In this document: positions 8,944 to 19,381 of the stretch, piece by piece
How the letters are laid out: each line of letters opens with the position of its first letter
Numbering within the stretch: the stretch's first letter is position 1
Source: Gamarada debralockiae
Lineage: Eukaryota; Ascomycota; Leotiomycetes; Helotiales; Hyphodiscaceae
DNA length: 64,000 nucleotides
Direction: 5' to 3'
NCBI GenBank assembly: GCA_002803225.1
Contig: NXFV01001611.1
Span: 1-64,000, forward strand
Notes under the pieces: model-generated
The model's input: the letters and a program-made list of their open reading frames with translations, nothing else
Databases searched by the model: none
Told to the model about the DNA's origin: nothing
Made by a program: the position numbers and the translations under genes

Positions 8944-9893
8944 TTTGAAGATCGGTAAGGAAACCAGATGCTTTGTTGGCGGGATGGAGAGGGCTGTTGA
9001 GTTTCAAGATGTAGAGCTTGGAAAACAACGGGGAGGAAGAAGTTGGTCTCAATTTATTCGGAAGAGTGAGTATGCAGCAGGTGACATAATCCCGAGTTTA
9101 TTAGTACCCTATTCACTCAAATCTGAAGGCGGACAGCTTGCTCAGGCTCGGAGAGTTTGTGTGATGACGAACGAGGGGCCGCCTGGCAAGGCAGGCGCGC
9201 GCGTTTCAGAGAACGAGGCTGTGTAAAATGGTTTTGAGTGGGAGGCAAACAAAAGATGATCGTGGAAATGGAAAGTAGCAAAAATAGAACTAACTGGATA
9301 CTTAATTTGCAGAACAACTTCTTCTATGCCGTTCTTGTTCGTTCGATCTATGTCTTATCGTTTAATGAGTAGCTAAGTAATACGGAGAAAGCTATAGAGT
9401 CAGACAGAGTCCGCGGCGGCATCTCAGGAATAAGAAATCATTCAATGGACTTTCCAGGATTGATGCACCGTGGTACGAAAACGGTTACGTGGGGGAGAAA
9501 CAAGCTGTTACTGCTACTGGTACAGGTGCTGTTACACACGAATAAGACCCTGACTTTTTATCTCGTTTATCATCCCATCCTCAGGTCGCATTCGCACATG
9601 ACGTGGTGACGAGGCTGTTGATGAGTAAAAAAGTGTGGCAGAACCCTGACTGAGAATGTGGCGCTCATTGCCCACTCACCAACCAACATCTCACGACCCG
9701 GTACTCGCACAGCCGGCTTTGCCTGCCTGTTCTTGGCTGTCTCTTCCTTCCCAACTTCCCATCTTCCACCATCTAATTCACCGGACCTCCTTTCCAAATT
9801 AATCACACTCTGACCGCTTCCATACTGCTGTTCAATGCCCCTCCCTTGCACGCCATCGTCATCACATAAGGCTGAGCCCTCTCACGAACAACA
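8944..9893. promoter_or_regulatory. Divergent promoter region between DDI1 and the acetyltransferase gene
   Basis: About 950 bases with no convincing coding frame. The open frame at 8945-9226 (+) matches nothing known. C/T-rich tracts just before 9894 look like a fungal leader. No specific factor site is assigned. Confidence 0.5.
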
Positions 9894-10911
9894 ATGCCAC
9901 AAGACCTAGAGCAAGAGAAGCCAGCCCCAGTGGTACCACTGACCGAGAGTCCCGGCAAGGTACCAGAGAGTCCGAATCCGAATACGCCCAAAGATGCACC
10001 TCCAGCAGAACCGCAAAGGGAATTCATAATCCTTTCACAAGACCAGCAGTACAACGGTCCTACAAACCTGCACCCTCACACACGTCCTCCAAACCTGCAC
10101 CCTTACACACGACCCCTGACCATCTCTGACCTCGAATCCGTGGTCGCGCTCGAGAATGCAGCATTCTCGGATTCTAACGAACGGGCTACGAGGGAAAAGG
10201 TGAGTTCTCCCTGCATTAAGAGAGGTGAAGGGAGACACGTGACTAGTTTCCATATTCAGGCGCTGATGAGAAAGAGCAGTTTATCTACAGACTAAGCAAG
10301 TGCGGCGAGCTCTGTTTAGGCATATTCTGTACCGTAGTGCCTGGCTCCGGCATCAAAGCCGAAACGCTCGATACTGGCCGTCCAGTCGAGACCGGCCGTC
10401 GAAACGGGGCTATCAGTGTGTTGATAGGTCATGTCGTAGCAACAAAAACAAATGACCCAGTAGCCTCTGATAAGTCAATGGATTACCCCAAAGACTGGGA
10501 CTCCCCTCATCCCACGAAGTCAGACACGGGACACCAGGAAGCGGGACGAACGATTGTACTACATTCTGTGGCTATTCTGCCGCAATTTCAGGGGCGGGGT
10601 TTGGGAAAGGTATTAATGCTGGCTTATATTCAGCAGATGAATGGTGCGGGTATTGCGGATAGGCTGGCGTTGATTGCTCGTTATGTGAGTATCTCTTCTG
10701 TGGTTCTAGGGGTGCTAATGACGCTGGTAGCATAAAATGAGTTGGTATGAGAGACTGGGCTTCCAAAATAAGGGTCAAAGTAAAGCACAATTTGGAGGAG
10801 GGGGATGGTATGATATGGTAATTACAGACCCTTCAACAAAGTTGGGGCAGTGACTGACAAGTCCAGATCTATGAGTTGAAGTCGGTGGAAGCGCGGGCAA
10901 CGTACGGCTAA
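9894..10911 (+). CDS. GNAT-family N-acetyltransferase (fungal polyamine/arylalkylamine acetyltransferase-like)
   Basis: Four exons: 9894-10199, 10280-10684, 10731-10817 and 10867-10911; 280 aa; introns of 80, 46 and 49 nt. The first acceptor was chosen at CAG/10280 because it restores ATREKFIYRLSKCGEL; earlier AGs are out of frame or add residues. Residues 1-65 are Pro-rich. The GNAT fold starts near LTISDLESVVALENAAF. The acetyl-CoA loop VAILPQFQGRGLGKVLM lies at about 198-214 (Q-x-x-G-x-G). The last strands include HKMSWYERLGF and WYDMIYEL. The family, including yeast Paa1, acetylates polyamines or aromatic amines; the substrate here is inferred only. Residues 56-74 are a duplicated segment (see repeat at 10060). 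Confidence 0.85.
10060..10113 (+). repeat. 27-bp in-frame tandem duplication in the acetyltransferase gene
   Basis: Two 27-base units (10060-10086 and 10087-10113) differ at only a few positions and encode PTNLHPHTR and PPNLHPYTR. They lie directly before the first GNAT strand. Confidence 0.85.
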
Positions 10912-11088
10912 AGTCACGAATCTCTTTGCTTTTGTCTATGAACTTTGTGATACCCCAGTTTGAATTCTGGACGCTGAACGTTCAGGATTGAATACCATGT
11001 TCAAGCTGGGAAGCGTATCTGCGTTACAAAGAAAGGATCAGTGACATAGTGTGTATTACAGAAACAGGGTATCATAATATCTAATCCT

Positions 11089-11986
11089 CTAATCAGTCGC
11101 CTTGTACTTTGCTCTATACTCCTCCATACTTCTAATCTGCTCGTCTCCAATCCGTCCTTTCAACCCTTCAATAATATCATCCAGCGTCAGTATCGCCAAC
11201 ACAGGGATGCCATACTCCTTTCTGATCTCCCCAATAGCACTTGGCATAGCCTTCTCATCATCTCCATCTGGTGAAGGCAGCTTCTCCATTCTATCCAGCG
11301 CGACAACTGTGGAGGCCTCGCAGTCAGCATTTGTTTAAAACATAGAAAGAAAGGACTCTAAAAGAGAGAGCTCGGAACTTCCGAGACATGTCTCGACGCT
11401 CTGAAAGCAAACTATCTCTTGTCTCCTCCCAACCCGTGCAAAAAAATGAAACGCAAAACTAGAACTTACCAATACCAGTAACAACCCCCCCCTCATCCCT
11501 AATCTTCCCAATAGCCTCTCTTTTCGCCGTCCCCGCCGTGACAACATCATCCACAATCAGAACTCTCTTTCCCTTCAACGGAGCCCCCACAATATTGCCT
11601 CCTTCACCATGATCCTTCTTCTCCTTGCGATCAAAACTATAACACACCCCATTATACCTCTCCGGGTCCAAATCTGCCAACTTGTCTACCGTACTTGAAG
11701 CCAAAACAATGCCTTTATAGGCCGGACCAAATACTACGTCGAATTCGAGTTTTGGAGCGCTATTTTGGGGAGAGGAGGAAGGGGGTGATTGGGCTTCGAT
11801 AATAGCTTTCGCGTATGCGGTACTGATGGCGCGTAGCAGGTCGGCGCGGTAGAAATCGCCGGCGTTGAAGAAGTATGGGGATATGCGTTTGGATTTCAGT
11901 TCGAAGGAGCCGAATTTCAAGACCCCGCCATTAATTGCTGCTTGTAGGAAGTCGAGCTTGTAAGGGGGGAGGGTTGTTGAGGACAT
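11089..11986 (-). CDS. URA5: Orotate phosphoribosyltransferase
   Basis: Exons 11986..11470 and 11306..11089; 244 aa; one 163-nt intron, long for this window. The junction gives [10 protein letters not shown]. The enzyme joins orotate and PRPP to OMP in pyrimidine synthesis in the cytosol. The N-terminal part ([35 protein letters not shown]) and the substrate loop FGPAYKGI (about 86-93) match the family. The PRPP-binding motif [13 protein letters not shown] sits at 142-154. The mobile loop region ([12 protein letters not shown]) is present. Length matches fungal OPRTs of about 230-245 aa. It is divergent from NOG1, with 21-bp repeats just upstream of the ATG and palindromes inside the intron. 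Confidence 0.95.
11371..11395. other. Stacked palindromes inside the URA5 intron
   Basis: Within the 163-nt intron (11307-11469), ctcggaacttccgag (11371-11385, 7-bp arms around one base) overlaps the perfect palindrome cgagacatgtctcg (11382-11395). A gagctc palindrome also overlaps the left end (11368-11373). These could form alternative hairpins in the pre-mRNA or be a protein site. Confidence 0.7.
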
Positions 11987-12550
11987 GGTGGATTTCGAGT
12001 CTTGGAGGTGGATTGGGTGAGGGTGGAGGTGGATTTGGAGAGGGTGAAGGTGGATTGGGTGAGGGGTGAAGGGTTTGAAGGATCTTAGGGAGTTGGAAGA
12101 GAATTGAAGTCCTTGAAAAGAAAAAGAGTCGGTCCCATTGTATATCGAAGTGCTTGCCCCGAAAAGAAAAAAATAGATAACTACGTGGGGTTACGGTGCC
12201 CTTCAATGAGCATTGTCATTCTAGTAAGACTTTATCTTCTCAAATCCTTGATGCCGGGACATGCAACTGTCCTTGTAAAACCTACTTTCCCACAATAACA
12301 GAGAATGTGGTATAGTTCAAATTTTTGCTTGGAATTTAGAGCGTATTACGGATTCCCCATTTTTGAAGGATTAAAATGGAATGGACTGTCGAGGGGCATA
12401 TCTGAGTGCATTTCCCACAAAAGTCCACCGTAGCGCTCGGCTAGCGATAAGATTGTGCGCCACAGAAATTCTCCAACTTTTTTCACCGACCAGAAATTCA
12501 AGGGCAATAGTTCAACTTCCCCCTCGACCTTGAACAACACATTGCCCACA
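11987..12550. promoter_or_regulatory. Divergent promoter region URA5/NOG1
   Basis: This 564-base region separates the two start codons. The first 80 bases next to URA5 hold three 21-bp repeats. The rest is AT-rich without a conserved frame, and the last 60 bases before NOG1 are C/T/A-rich leader sequence. Confidence 0.55.
12004..12066. repeat. Three 21-bp tandem repeats just upstream of URA5
   Basis: Units are 12004-12024, 12025-12045 and 12046-12066, each built on g(g/a)aggtggatt(g/t)gg...gggg/t. On the URA5 (minus) sense strand they are C/T/A-rich and fall 18-80 bases before the ATG, so probably in its 5' leader. The plus strand is G-rich with several GGG/GG runs. Confidence 0.85.
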
Positions 12551-14555
12551 ATGAAGACGACATGGAAGGACATCCAACCGGTGCCCACCTCTCAGGAGTT
12601 CTTGGATATTGTGTTAAGTCGAACCCAGCGACGACTGCCTACCCAAATTCGTGCTGGGTTTCAAATTAGCAGAATCAGAAGTACGACTTCAAGGCCCTTA
12701 AGAGACGTTCGCTCAACTGACATTCCTAGATTTCTATACCAGAAAAGTCAAATTCACGCAAGAAACCTTCACGGAAAAGCTCTCCTTGATCTTAGATGGC
12801 TTCCCTCGACTTCAAGACATCCACCCCTTCCACAAAGATCTCCTCAACACTCTCTACGACGCCGACCACTTCCGCATAGCCCTCGGCCAACTCTCCACCG
12901 CAAAACATCTCATCGAAATCGTATCCCGTGATTATGTCCGTCTCCTTAAATACGCGCAATCGCTCTTCCAATGCAAGCAACTCAAGCGCGCAGCCTTGGG
13001 TCGGATGGCCACCATCTGCCGCCGGCTGAAAGATCCCCTCCTCTACCTCGACCAAGTGCGCCAGCATCTCGGCCGTCTCCCCTCAATCGACCCAAATACT
13101 CGAACACTACTTATCTGCGGATATCCTAATGTGGGAAAATCGAGTTTCTTGAAGAGCGTCACAAGAGCAGATGTTGATGTCCAGCCCTACGCTTTCACGA
13201 CGAAGAGTTTGTTCGTGGGCCATTTCGACTACAAATACCTACGTTTCCAAGCCATCGACACACCAGGTATCCTCGATCATCCTTTGGAAGAGATGAATAC
13301 CATTGAAATGCAGTCCATTACCGCAATCGCACATCTGCGTTCCGCTATCCTGTATTTCATGGATCTCTCCGAACAGTGCGGTTATACGGTTCAAGCACAA
13401 ATGCAGCTCTTTACCAGCATCAAGCCCTTGTTCGCAAATAAGCTCGTCTTCATTGTCATCAACAAGATCGATGTAACTCGCCCTGAAGACTTAGATGAGG
13501 AAACCCAAGCCCAGCTTCAATCTCTCCTGAAGCCCGGAGACGTCGAAATGTTGCAACTCTCATGCACAACATCTGAAGGAGTCCAAGACGTTAAAAACGC
13601 CGCCTGTGAGCGCTTGATCGCCGACCGTGTAGCCCAAAAACTGAAGGCAGGAACAAACAGCAGCGGCGCAGTTGGCGGACGACTCGGAGACGTACTGACA
13701 AGAATCCACGTCGCGCGACCCATGGACGGAATCGTGCGCGAATCCTTCATCCCCGAAGCCGCTAAAAGCAAAGCGAAATACGACAAGAATGATCCCTCGC
13801 GCCCCAAGCTCGCGCGCGATATCGAGGAAGAGAACGGCGGAGCCGGAGTCTACAACGTGGACCTCAAAGATTCGTACCTCCTCAAAAACGAGGACTGGAA
13901 ACATGACAAAATCCCCGAATTCTTCGACGGCAAGAATGTCTACGATTTCATTGATCCCGATATTGAGAGTAAATTGGCGGCGTTAGAGGAGGAAGAGGAG
14001 AAGCTTGAGGCGGAGGGATTCTATGATTCTGATGAGGAGCTGGAGGATGCTGAGGATGCGGAGATACGCATGAAAGCTGATCTCATCCGGGAGAAGCGCC
14101 AACTTATTCGGAATGAAGCTAAAATGAAGAAGTCGCTTAAGAACAAGGCTATCATCCCCCGAACCTCTGTCCGCAAGAAGCTGACGGATATGGAAGACCA
14201 CCTCGACTCTCTCGGTCTCGATACTACGTCAATTGGTGCTAGAGCGAGATCACAGAGTAGAGGACGAAGTGTGCTGCGGAGTCGGACGGGCACAGAAGAT
14301 GCGATGGATGTGGATGATCCTGGCTATGAAGCGAAGATGCGCGCGAAGAGCCGTGCAAGAAGTCAGAGTAATAGACGTGATGATGGTGTTACGAATGAGG
14401 TAGCGAGGACGAAAGCTGAGAGGGCGCAGAAGCTGAGTCAGAGGAAGATGAATAGGATGGCGAGACAGGGTGAGGCTGATAGACACGTGGCGGCTGCTAT
14501 GCCGAAGCATTTGTTTTCTGGTAAGAGAGGTATGGGTAAGACGCAAAGCCGTTGA
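12551..14555 (+). CDS. NOG1: Nucleolar GTP-binding protein 1 (60S ribosome assembly GTPase)
   Basis: Exons 12551-12680 and 12730-14555; 651 aa; one 49-nt intron with a CTGAC branch site. The start [20 protein letters not shown] and the first junction ([13 protein letters not shown]) match the family. Helical N-domain to about residue 165, then the OBG-type G domain: G1 GYPNVGKS at about 175-182, G3 DTPG at about 219, G4 NKID at about 287. The NOGCT region ([28 protein letters not shown], shown here only as a region name) and a basic, Arg/Ser-rich tail follow. Nog1 binds pre-60S particles in the nucleolus and inserts its tail into the exit tunnel. Highly conserved and essential in yeast. Confidence 0.96.
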
Positions 14556-16518
14556 GTTAGGCTTGGCTACTTGCTTTATATCCAAGAATCTGTTCGCGTC
14601 TTGGCGTTGGGAGGGAAAATCTGATGTGTATGGATCAGTCTTTAGAGATGGGTTTGCATTGGGCATGTATTCAATGTAATACATTCTTCATACTTTATTC
14701 TACAAACAACTGGTTTTATGGGTTCTCGTGCTTCCGCCATGTTTTGCCGTCTCCAGATCACGTGGACACCCGGACGGGCCGACGGCATCGGTCCCATAGA
14801 AAGCCTCCAATCCTTCTGGATGTCCGACAGTGCACTTTTATGATGGGAAGATATAGTCTAGGTCTGTGCTCTACCGTGAAAGTAGAAGGATCAACCAAAG
14901 GTGGGGTGAACAGTTCAGCGTCTAGTGTGAGCTTAATGCGAGGGCTCTCGACGGCTTCATGCACACGGGCAAGAACATCGGAGAAAGATCTCAACGTCAT
15001 GACAGGGAAGATCGAGGATATAATTTCCAGTTTTGGTCGCGAGCATTCAGAAAATTGGGCTGTGGGTACCCCTCACCGTCACCACGGAAACGGTTTCAAG
15101 TGTCAATGAGGCAAGGAATAGGGTTGAGAAAGGTAGCAAGGAACAGAGGACAGAAGCTCCATTCTTGACATGTCACAACTTGAGAGGTGATGGCTTGCTT
15201 GTCACCAGACGACTTAGGCAACAGAGCATAGTCTATCAACAGGAAAGTTTTGTGTGTTCTGCACCTTTCCTACTGAAGTCGAAAAGCTCACCTTCTCCGG
15301 GTATCCTCGGTGGATGATGCCTCTAAGCTATTTGCCCGCAGCGAGCCGTCCCGTTAGTATCAAAATGACGGCGGGCTTGCATGAGCAAAGGGGTTTCGAC
15401 GCCATGTATGCCGTAGTACAGTCTCAACTAGTCTGACGCCACGTGGGGTACATACGCCCATCTCTCCCCGCTCCTAGGCCGTAGTGCAAGTAGTGCAAGA
15501 CGCGACTCCTATGAGGTCGATGCGAGTCGTCCCAGATATCGTTGACCCATGGTCGTGACCTCCCCGGACCTATTATATGTGAGGCTATCACCACTACTGC
15601 ATCTTGTATGGCATAGGCTGCCGTCTTGCGCTACCTCGAAGGAAAATTCGCAGGAAAAATTCTAGGTGCATAAACTTGGTAGCTTTCTTACGGAGGACGG
15701 TAAAACTCGTGTGGATGCCCGTTGTCGAAGACAGCGAATGGAAAAAGTCCTTTTCGACGACACGTATAGGGCCACATTTGGGCCCGCCTCGGCTAGTTGA
15801 GAACACTCGTGCTGCGGTACTCATGATGTTGTGGAACGGACGTGGTCGATTTTTCTGCCACAGACAGATGGATCTGTGCTCCTTTTATACAGAGATACCT
15901 ATGCACGGTTCCTGCGTGTAATATGTAACGTGATTCATAGCTCCGGGAACCGGGTCGGTGGGTTTCTCCTTGTGCCATTCGAGCCTCGGCGTTCTGGCGG
16001 TAATTTGGGGGCTCGAGACAGAACTTTCATGACATCTGCTGTGCTTGTAAATAGACTTGCAACCAAAAATTGTTCAACATCTTGATTCGCTCGCCCCCTT
16101 CGCTCTTGGCAATTGGTGCCCGACTCAAGTGGAGCTAGTGTAAGGTGAGGGTGGTGTATACTTGTACTTGTACAACGCAACGAATCTACTTCTACCTGAT
16201 TGGGCAGGACCCTGAGACTCGAAAAGAAGAAATTAAACTTGTGATAAGCCGCATTAGCAAAGCCCGACGTGGGACAGACGAATATTCCTTGCTCTAAAAC
16301 CGGATTCATCAGCCCACATAACCGGAAAAGCTGTTCATATTTGATGTGTTACCCCAATTGCTCTTCTCAGCTTCGGTGGGAGGTAACGGAATTCTTTATT
16401 CGTTGGCTGACTCGGGCGTAAGGTGGGGGGCGATGTGCTCTTCTTCCATCCCGGCATCTGTTACTGGCTAAGAAGAGTAGAATCCCGGCCATTACAACCC
16501 TTCACAGCAGGAAGCGGT
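14556..16518. other. Gene-poor stretch upstream of the methyltransferase
   Basis: Nearly 2 kb without a gene I can name. Many short overlapping open frames occur on both strands, none with a recognisable domain. The best is a minus-strand 80-codon frame (14758-15000). A small direct repeat, tagtgcaag twice, lies near 15481-15500. The last few hundred bases should hold the methyltransferase promoter. Confidence 0.5.
14758..15000 (-). CDS. Possible small ORF, 80 aa, unknown
   Basis: ATG at 15000, stop at 14758. The peptide (MTLRSFSDVLARVHEAVES..., ending RRPVRVST) looks more protein-like than its neighbours, with an amphipathic N-terminus, an LTLDAELFTPPLVDP segment and a basic tail. I do not recognise it. 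It could be a fragment of a lost gene or chance. No intron signals extend it convincingly. Confidence 0.2.
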   Translation of the reverse strand: MTLRSFSDVLARVHEAVESPRIKLTLDAELFTPPLVDPSTFTVEHRPRLYLPIIKVHCRTSRRIGGFLWDRCRRPVRVST

Positions 16519-18476
16519 ATGATTCGGTCTCTTCATTCGGCTCGACAGCCAGTATGGCTGCCTTTTGGAAAAGAGTGCCGGGCAATAGCATATCCCGTAA
16601 GTGACCTGTAGGTGAGGGATAGACAGGCAACTTGGTTGGTTCTCCCGCAGTTTGACGAGATTGAGGAGAGCGGAAACTTCAAAGGTATAGACTGTTCTCT
16701 ACACACTCGTGCCTGATACAGTTCTATTTGATCGACTGCTCTGAACAGTGATCGTTCCTACTTTACTGCCGCCATCAGTGACTGCTGGGACGGAAAAAGG
16801 AGATCTTCGACGTGTCCTGGGGAAGAATCATCATGGCAGGGTTCGTTCATCCCCCTGAGTCCTCGCCAGACAGCTGATAAATAGTCAAGCAATCCCGATG
16901 ACAACACAACGGCACTCGATCAGAGCTTTCTGGAGACTGTTGATTACCATGGACGTACTTTTCAACAGTATGCTATCACGAATCAGGTGTGTGCTTATCC
17001 TTCTCTGCTATATTTTGCGACCTGTGGACGTTGCTGCTCCCCTTGAACCTTGAGACACGTTGCAACAACCCTTATAGGCGACGACCCTTTCTTGATTGAT
17101 ATTTACTGACTTCAACGTGTTGCAGGTTTACTTTGCTCCTTGCGATGAGGTATTATAACGTCCACCTATTGTGATTTGCCTGGAGGCAGCCCCTGAAGCT
17201 CGACAGGACGAGGTCGAACGGCTTTATATAATGAACAATGTACTCAACATGACTTTCGACAATCGCCTTCTATTTCCACCTCTTACTCGACCTAGAAGGA
17301 TCCTCGAATGCGGATACGGCACGGCATCTTGGGCGATTGCCGTCGCCGAGGAGTATCCTCGTTGCGAAGTGAGTCCCAACACCATCACATTACCCATATT
17401 CGAAGCCGACCTTGGGATCACTTGATCGATCTGAGCATATTCCCACAACGGCAGTAGACAAGGAATAGAGGATATTTTGGAACGACCATATCTGACTGAG
17501 AGTGATAGCCAGTGGTGAACGTCAGATCGAATGGCTAACTGATGAACTCCGAACAGGTTATAGGCATTGATATAAATCCAACCATGCAGCCAGATGAACG
17601 TCCAGAGAACCTGTTCCTGCAAGTAGATGACTTGAATCGAAGGTGGCTGACTTCAACCCTAACCCTTGGACGGAGCTGAACGTGCAAGCATAGATTCACA
17701 TTCCCCGCACACAATTTTGATCTCGTGCATTCCCAGTTGATGTGCTCAGGGATACACGTCAACAGATGGACTGAATATCTCCGAGATATTTTCCGAGTTG
17801 TGAGAGGTGGAGGTTGGTGTCAGATGGTCGAAGTATACTACAACGTTCAGTCGGACAATGGAAGCTTGACGCCAGGTAAGCCGTTATACATCTAGCGAAG
17901 AACGAGTACCGATTGGTGTTCACGGTTTAGATCATGCTCTCTCGCAATGGAGCTCTAGATACCTTGAGAGCATGGAAGGTTTGAAGGATCTTCGTGTGCC
18001 CCTGAGGCTCCCAAATATGTTGAGAGCTGCCGGGTTCGTCGACGTTGACAGCAGAATGATACAGCTCCACACGTGTGCATGGTCGACAGGTAGTCATAAT
18101 CCATGCTGTCGCGGAAAAGAGTCAAAGCTGACGGATTGCTGGCTTCTAGAGCAAAGAGATAACGAGATTGGTGCGGCCCATCGAGAGAATGTCCAGCGCT
18201 TGCTGTCTTCCTTGGCGACATATCCTTTCACTGAGAGACTAGGGTGATAACTCACGTTCCAATGCGAATCTCAGGGCTCTAACGTGATATCTCGACAGAA
18301 TGACCATCCAAGACGTACACTTGCTCGTGGCCCAAGCACGTATGGAGGCTGATAATCCCGCCTTCAAGGTATGCCTTATTTTGCCTTATGCAAGGAAATA
18401 ACGGCGCTGAAATTACTCTCAGGCATATTTCCCATTGTATGTTTGCATTGGAAGAAAACCACGCTCCCGTAGATAA
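16519..18476 (+). CDS. LaeA-like SAM-dependent methyltransferase (12 exons)
   Basis: Exons: 16519-16596, 16651-16684, 16749-16840, 16885-16986, 17126-17149, 17186-17368, 17557-17642, 17694-17875, 17931-18089, 18150-18243, 18299-18368, 18423-18476; 385 aa, in frame throughout. Residues from about 75 on match the LaeA/Umta-type fungal methyltransferases: DYHGRTFQQYAI, motif I ILECGYGTASWAIAVAEEYP (about 148-167), VIGIDINPTMQPDERP, LQVDDLNRRFTFP, FDLVHSQLMCSGIHVNRW, VVRGGGWCQMVEVYYNVQSD, ending KAYFPLYVCIGRKP. Motif I has GYGTA where many methyltransferases have GxGxG. LaeA itself is a nuclear regulator of secondary metabolism; this paralogue's target is unknown. The 36-nt intron at 17150-17185 is the weakest junction, and exons 1-3 have no family match. 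The 60-nt intron at 18090 is stop-free and might be retained. Confidence 0.75.
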
Positions 18477-18946
18477 TTGAGTGTTTGGGGCCGTGCTTCG
18501 GAAACAAAGGGAGTCGATGGACAATCGAGCATTTCTTCCAGTAAGTTAGCCGACACGATGCAAGGAAAGAATGCAAGTATGGACTTTGGGATTCACATAT
18601 TCGTTTATGTTGAAAAGGCTGTGGGATGCGGTCGCGTTATTCCCAGTTGGTGAGAGGCGGCATGGCGGTGTGAGGATAGGGTTTTGTTTCCATTGTTGAT
18701 TTGATCTCGCATATTTCCCAAATATCGATTCTTCCGGTCATTCTCTCGACTTCTCGGGGTATTCAAGGGTAGCATAAGGGTATCTCCGTTCGATGGAAGC
18801 GCTCATTAGCATTTCTGGTTTCATCAATGCCTATCAGCAACGGCGTTAGCGAACGCACTTGTGGAAGCTCGAACTTTCCCATCTTTGAATAGCACTTAAG
18901 TAGTAGGATTGCAAGTAATCCTTTTCTCAACAGACTAGTCCCACTG

Positions 18947-19381
18947 ATGTTGTCTCTGTCGCCGGCCTTACCGCTACTCGTCCTCGAAATTGTCGCACGA
19001 AGATGGATTGTCATGAGCTCCAGCGCCAGTAATGTTGGTGAACGGTCCTCCGTTGATGTTGTTAATATCGCTAGGACGCTGCGACAGCATCAGCTCGGCG
19101 GCGTGTTCAACTCGTCCTCGAGACAATGGGCCAAGCAGACGCAGCAGGCGTACGCAAATCGCTGTGCGAGACCTCTGCAGACTTTGCTGTTTGATATTCA
19201 AGCGCAGTATCCGAAGACTCGGTCTGCCTTCGAGAAAGGACCGAGACTCGATCACCTCGAGCAGCAAGAACGGCTTCGTTGGCACGACTAGGGGCAACGT
19301 CGTGTGACGATCGACCGGTTGATCGAGGAAGAAGGCGAGACATTGGAGTTCGTCCAGCCATGGGTGATCAGTGGGAGATAA
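18947..19381 (+). pseudogene. 145-codon ORF interrupted by one in-frame TAG (unknown protein)
   Basis: From the ATG at 18947 (a second in-frame ATG is at 19013) the frame runs to TAG at 19289-19291. It continues in the same frame with a protein-like stretch (VTIDRLIEEEGETLEFVQPW) to TAA at 19379-19381. The first part is Gln/Arg/Leu-rich and probably helical (RTLRQHQLGGVF, DHLEQQERLRWHD). The same quality on both sides of the TAG suggests one coding sequence with a nonsense change, most simply CAG or TGG to TAG, or a readthrough site. No family recognised. It lies 470 bases beyond the methyltransferase. Confidence 0.35.

Noticed and set aside
10200..10295. Acetyltransferase ending shortly after exon 1 (stop at 10293-10295)
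   Set aside because: Reading through gives only 133 residues and loses the GNAT core; splicing at 10200/10279 restores the conserved domain.
12004..12066. G-rich repeats as a telomere-like sequence
   Set aside because: The unit is 21 bp and lacks the TTAGGG pattern; it sits between two housekeeping genes.
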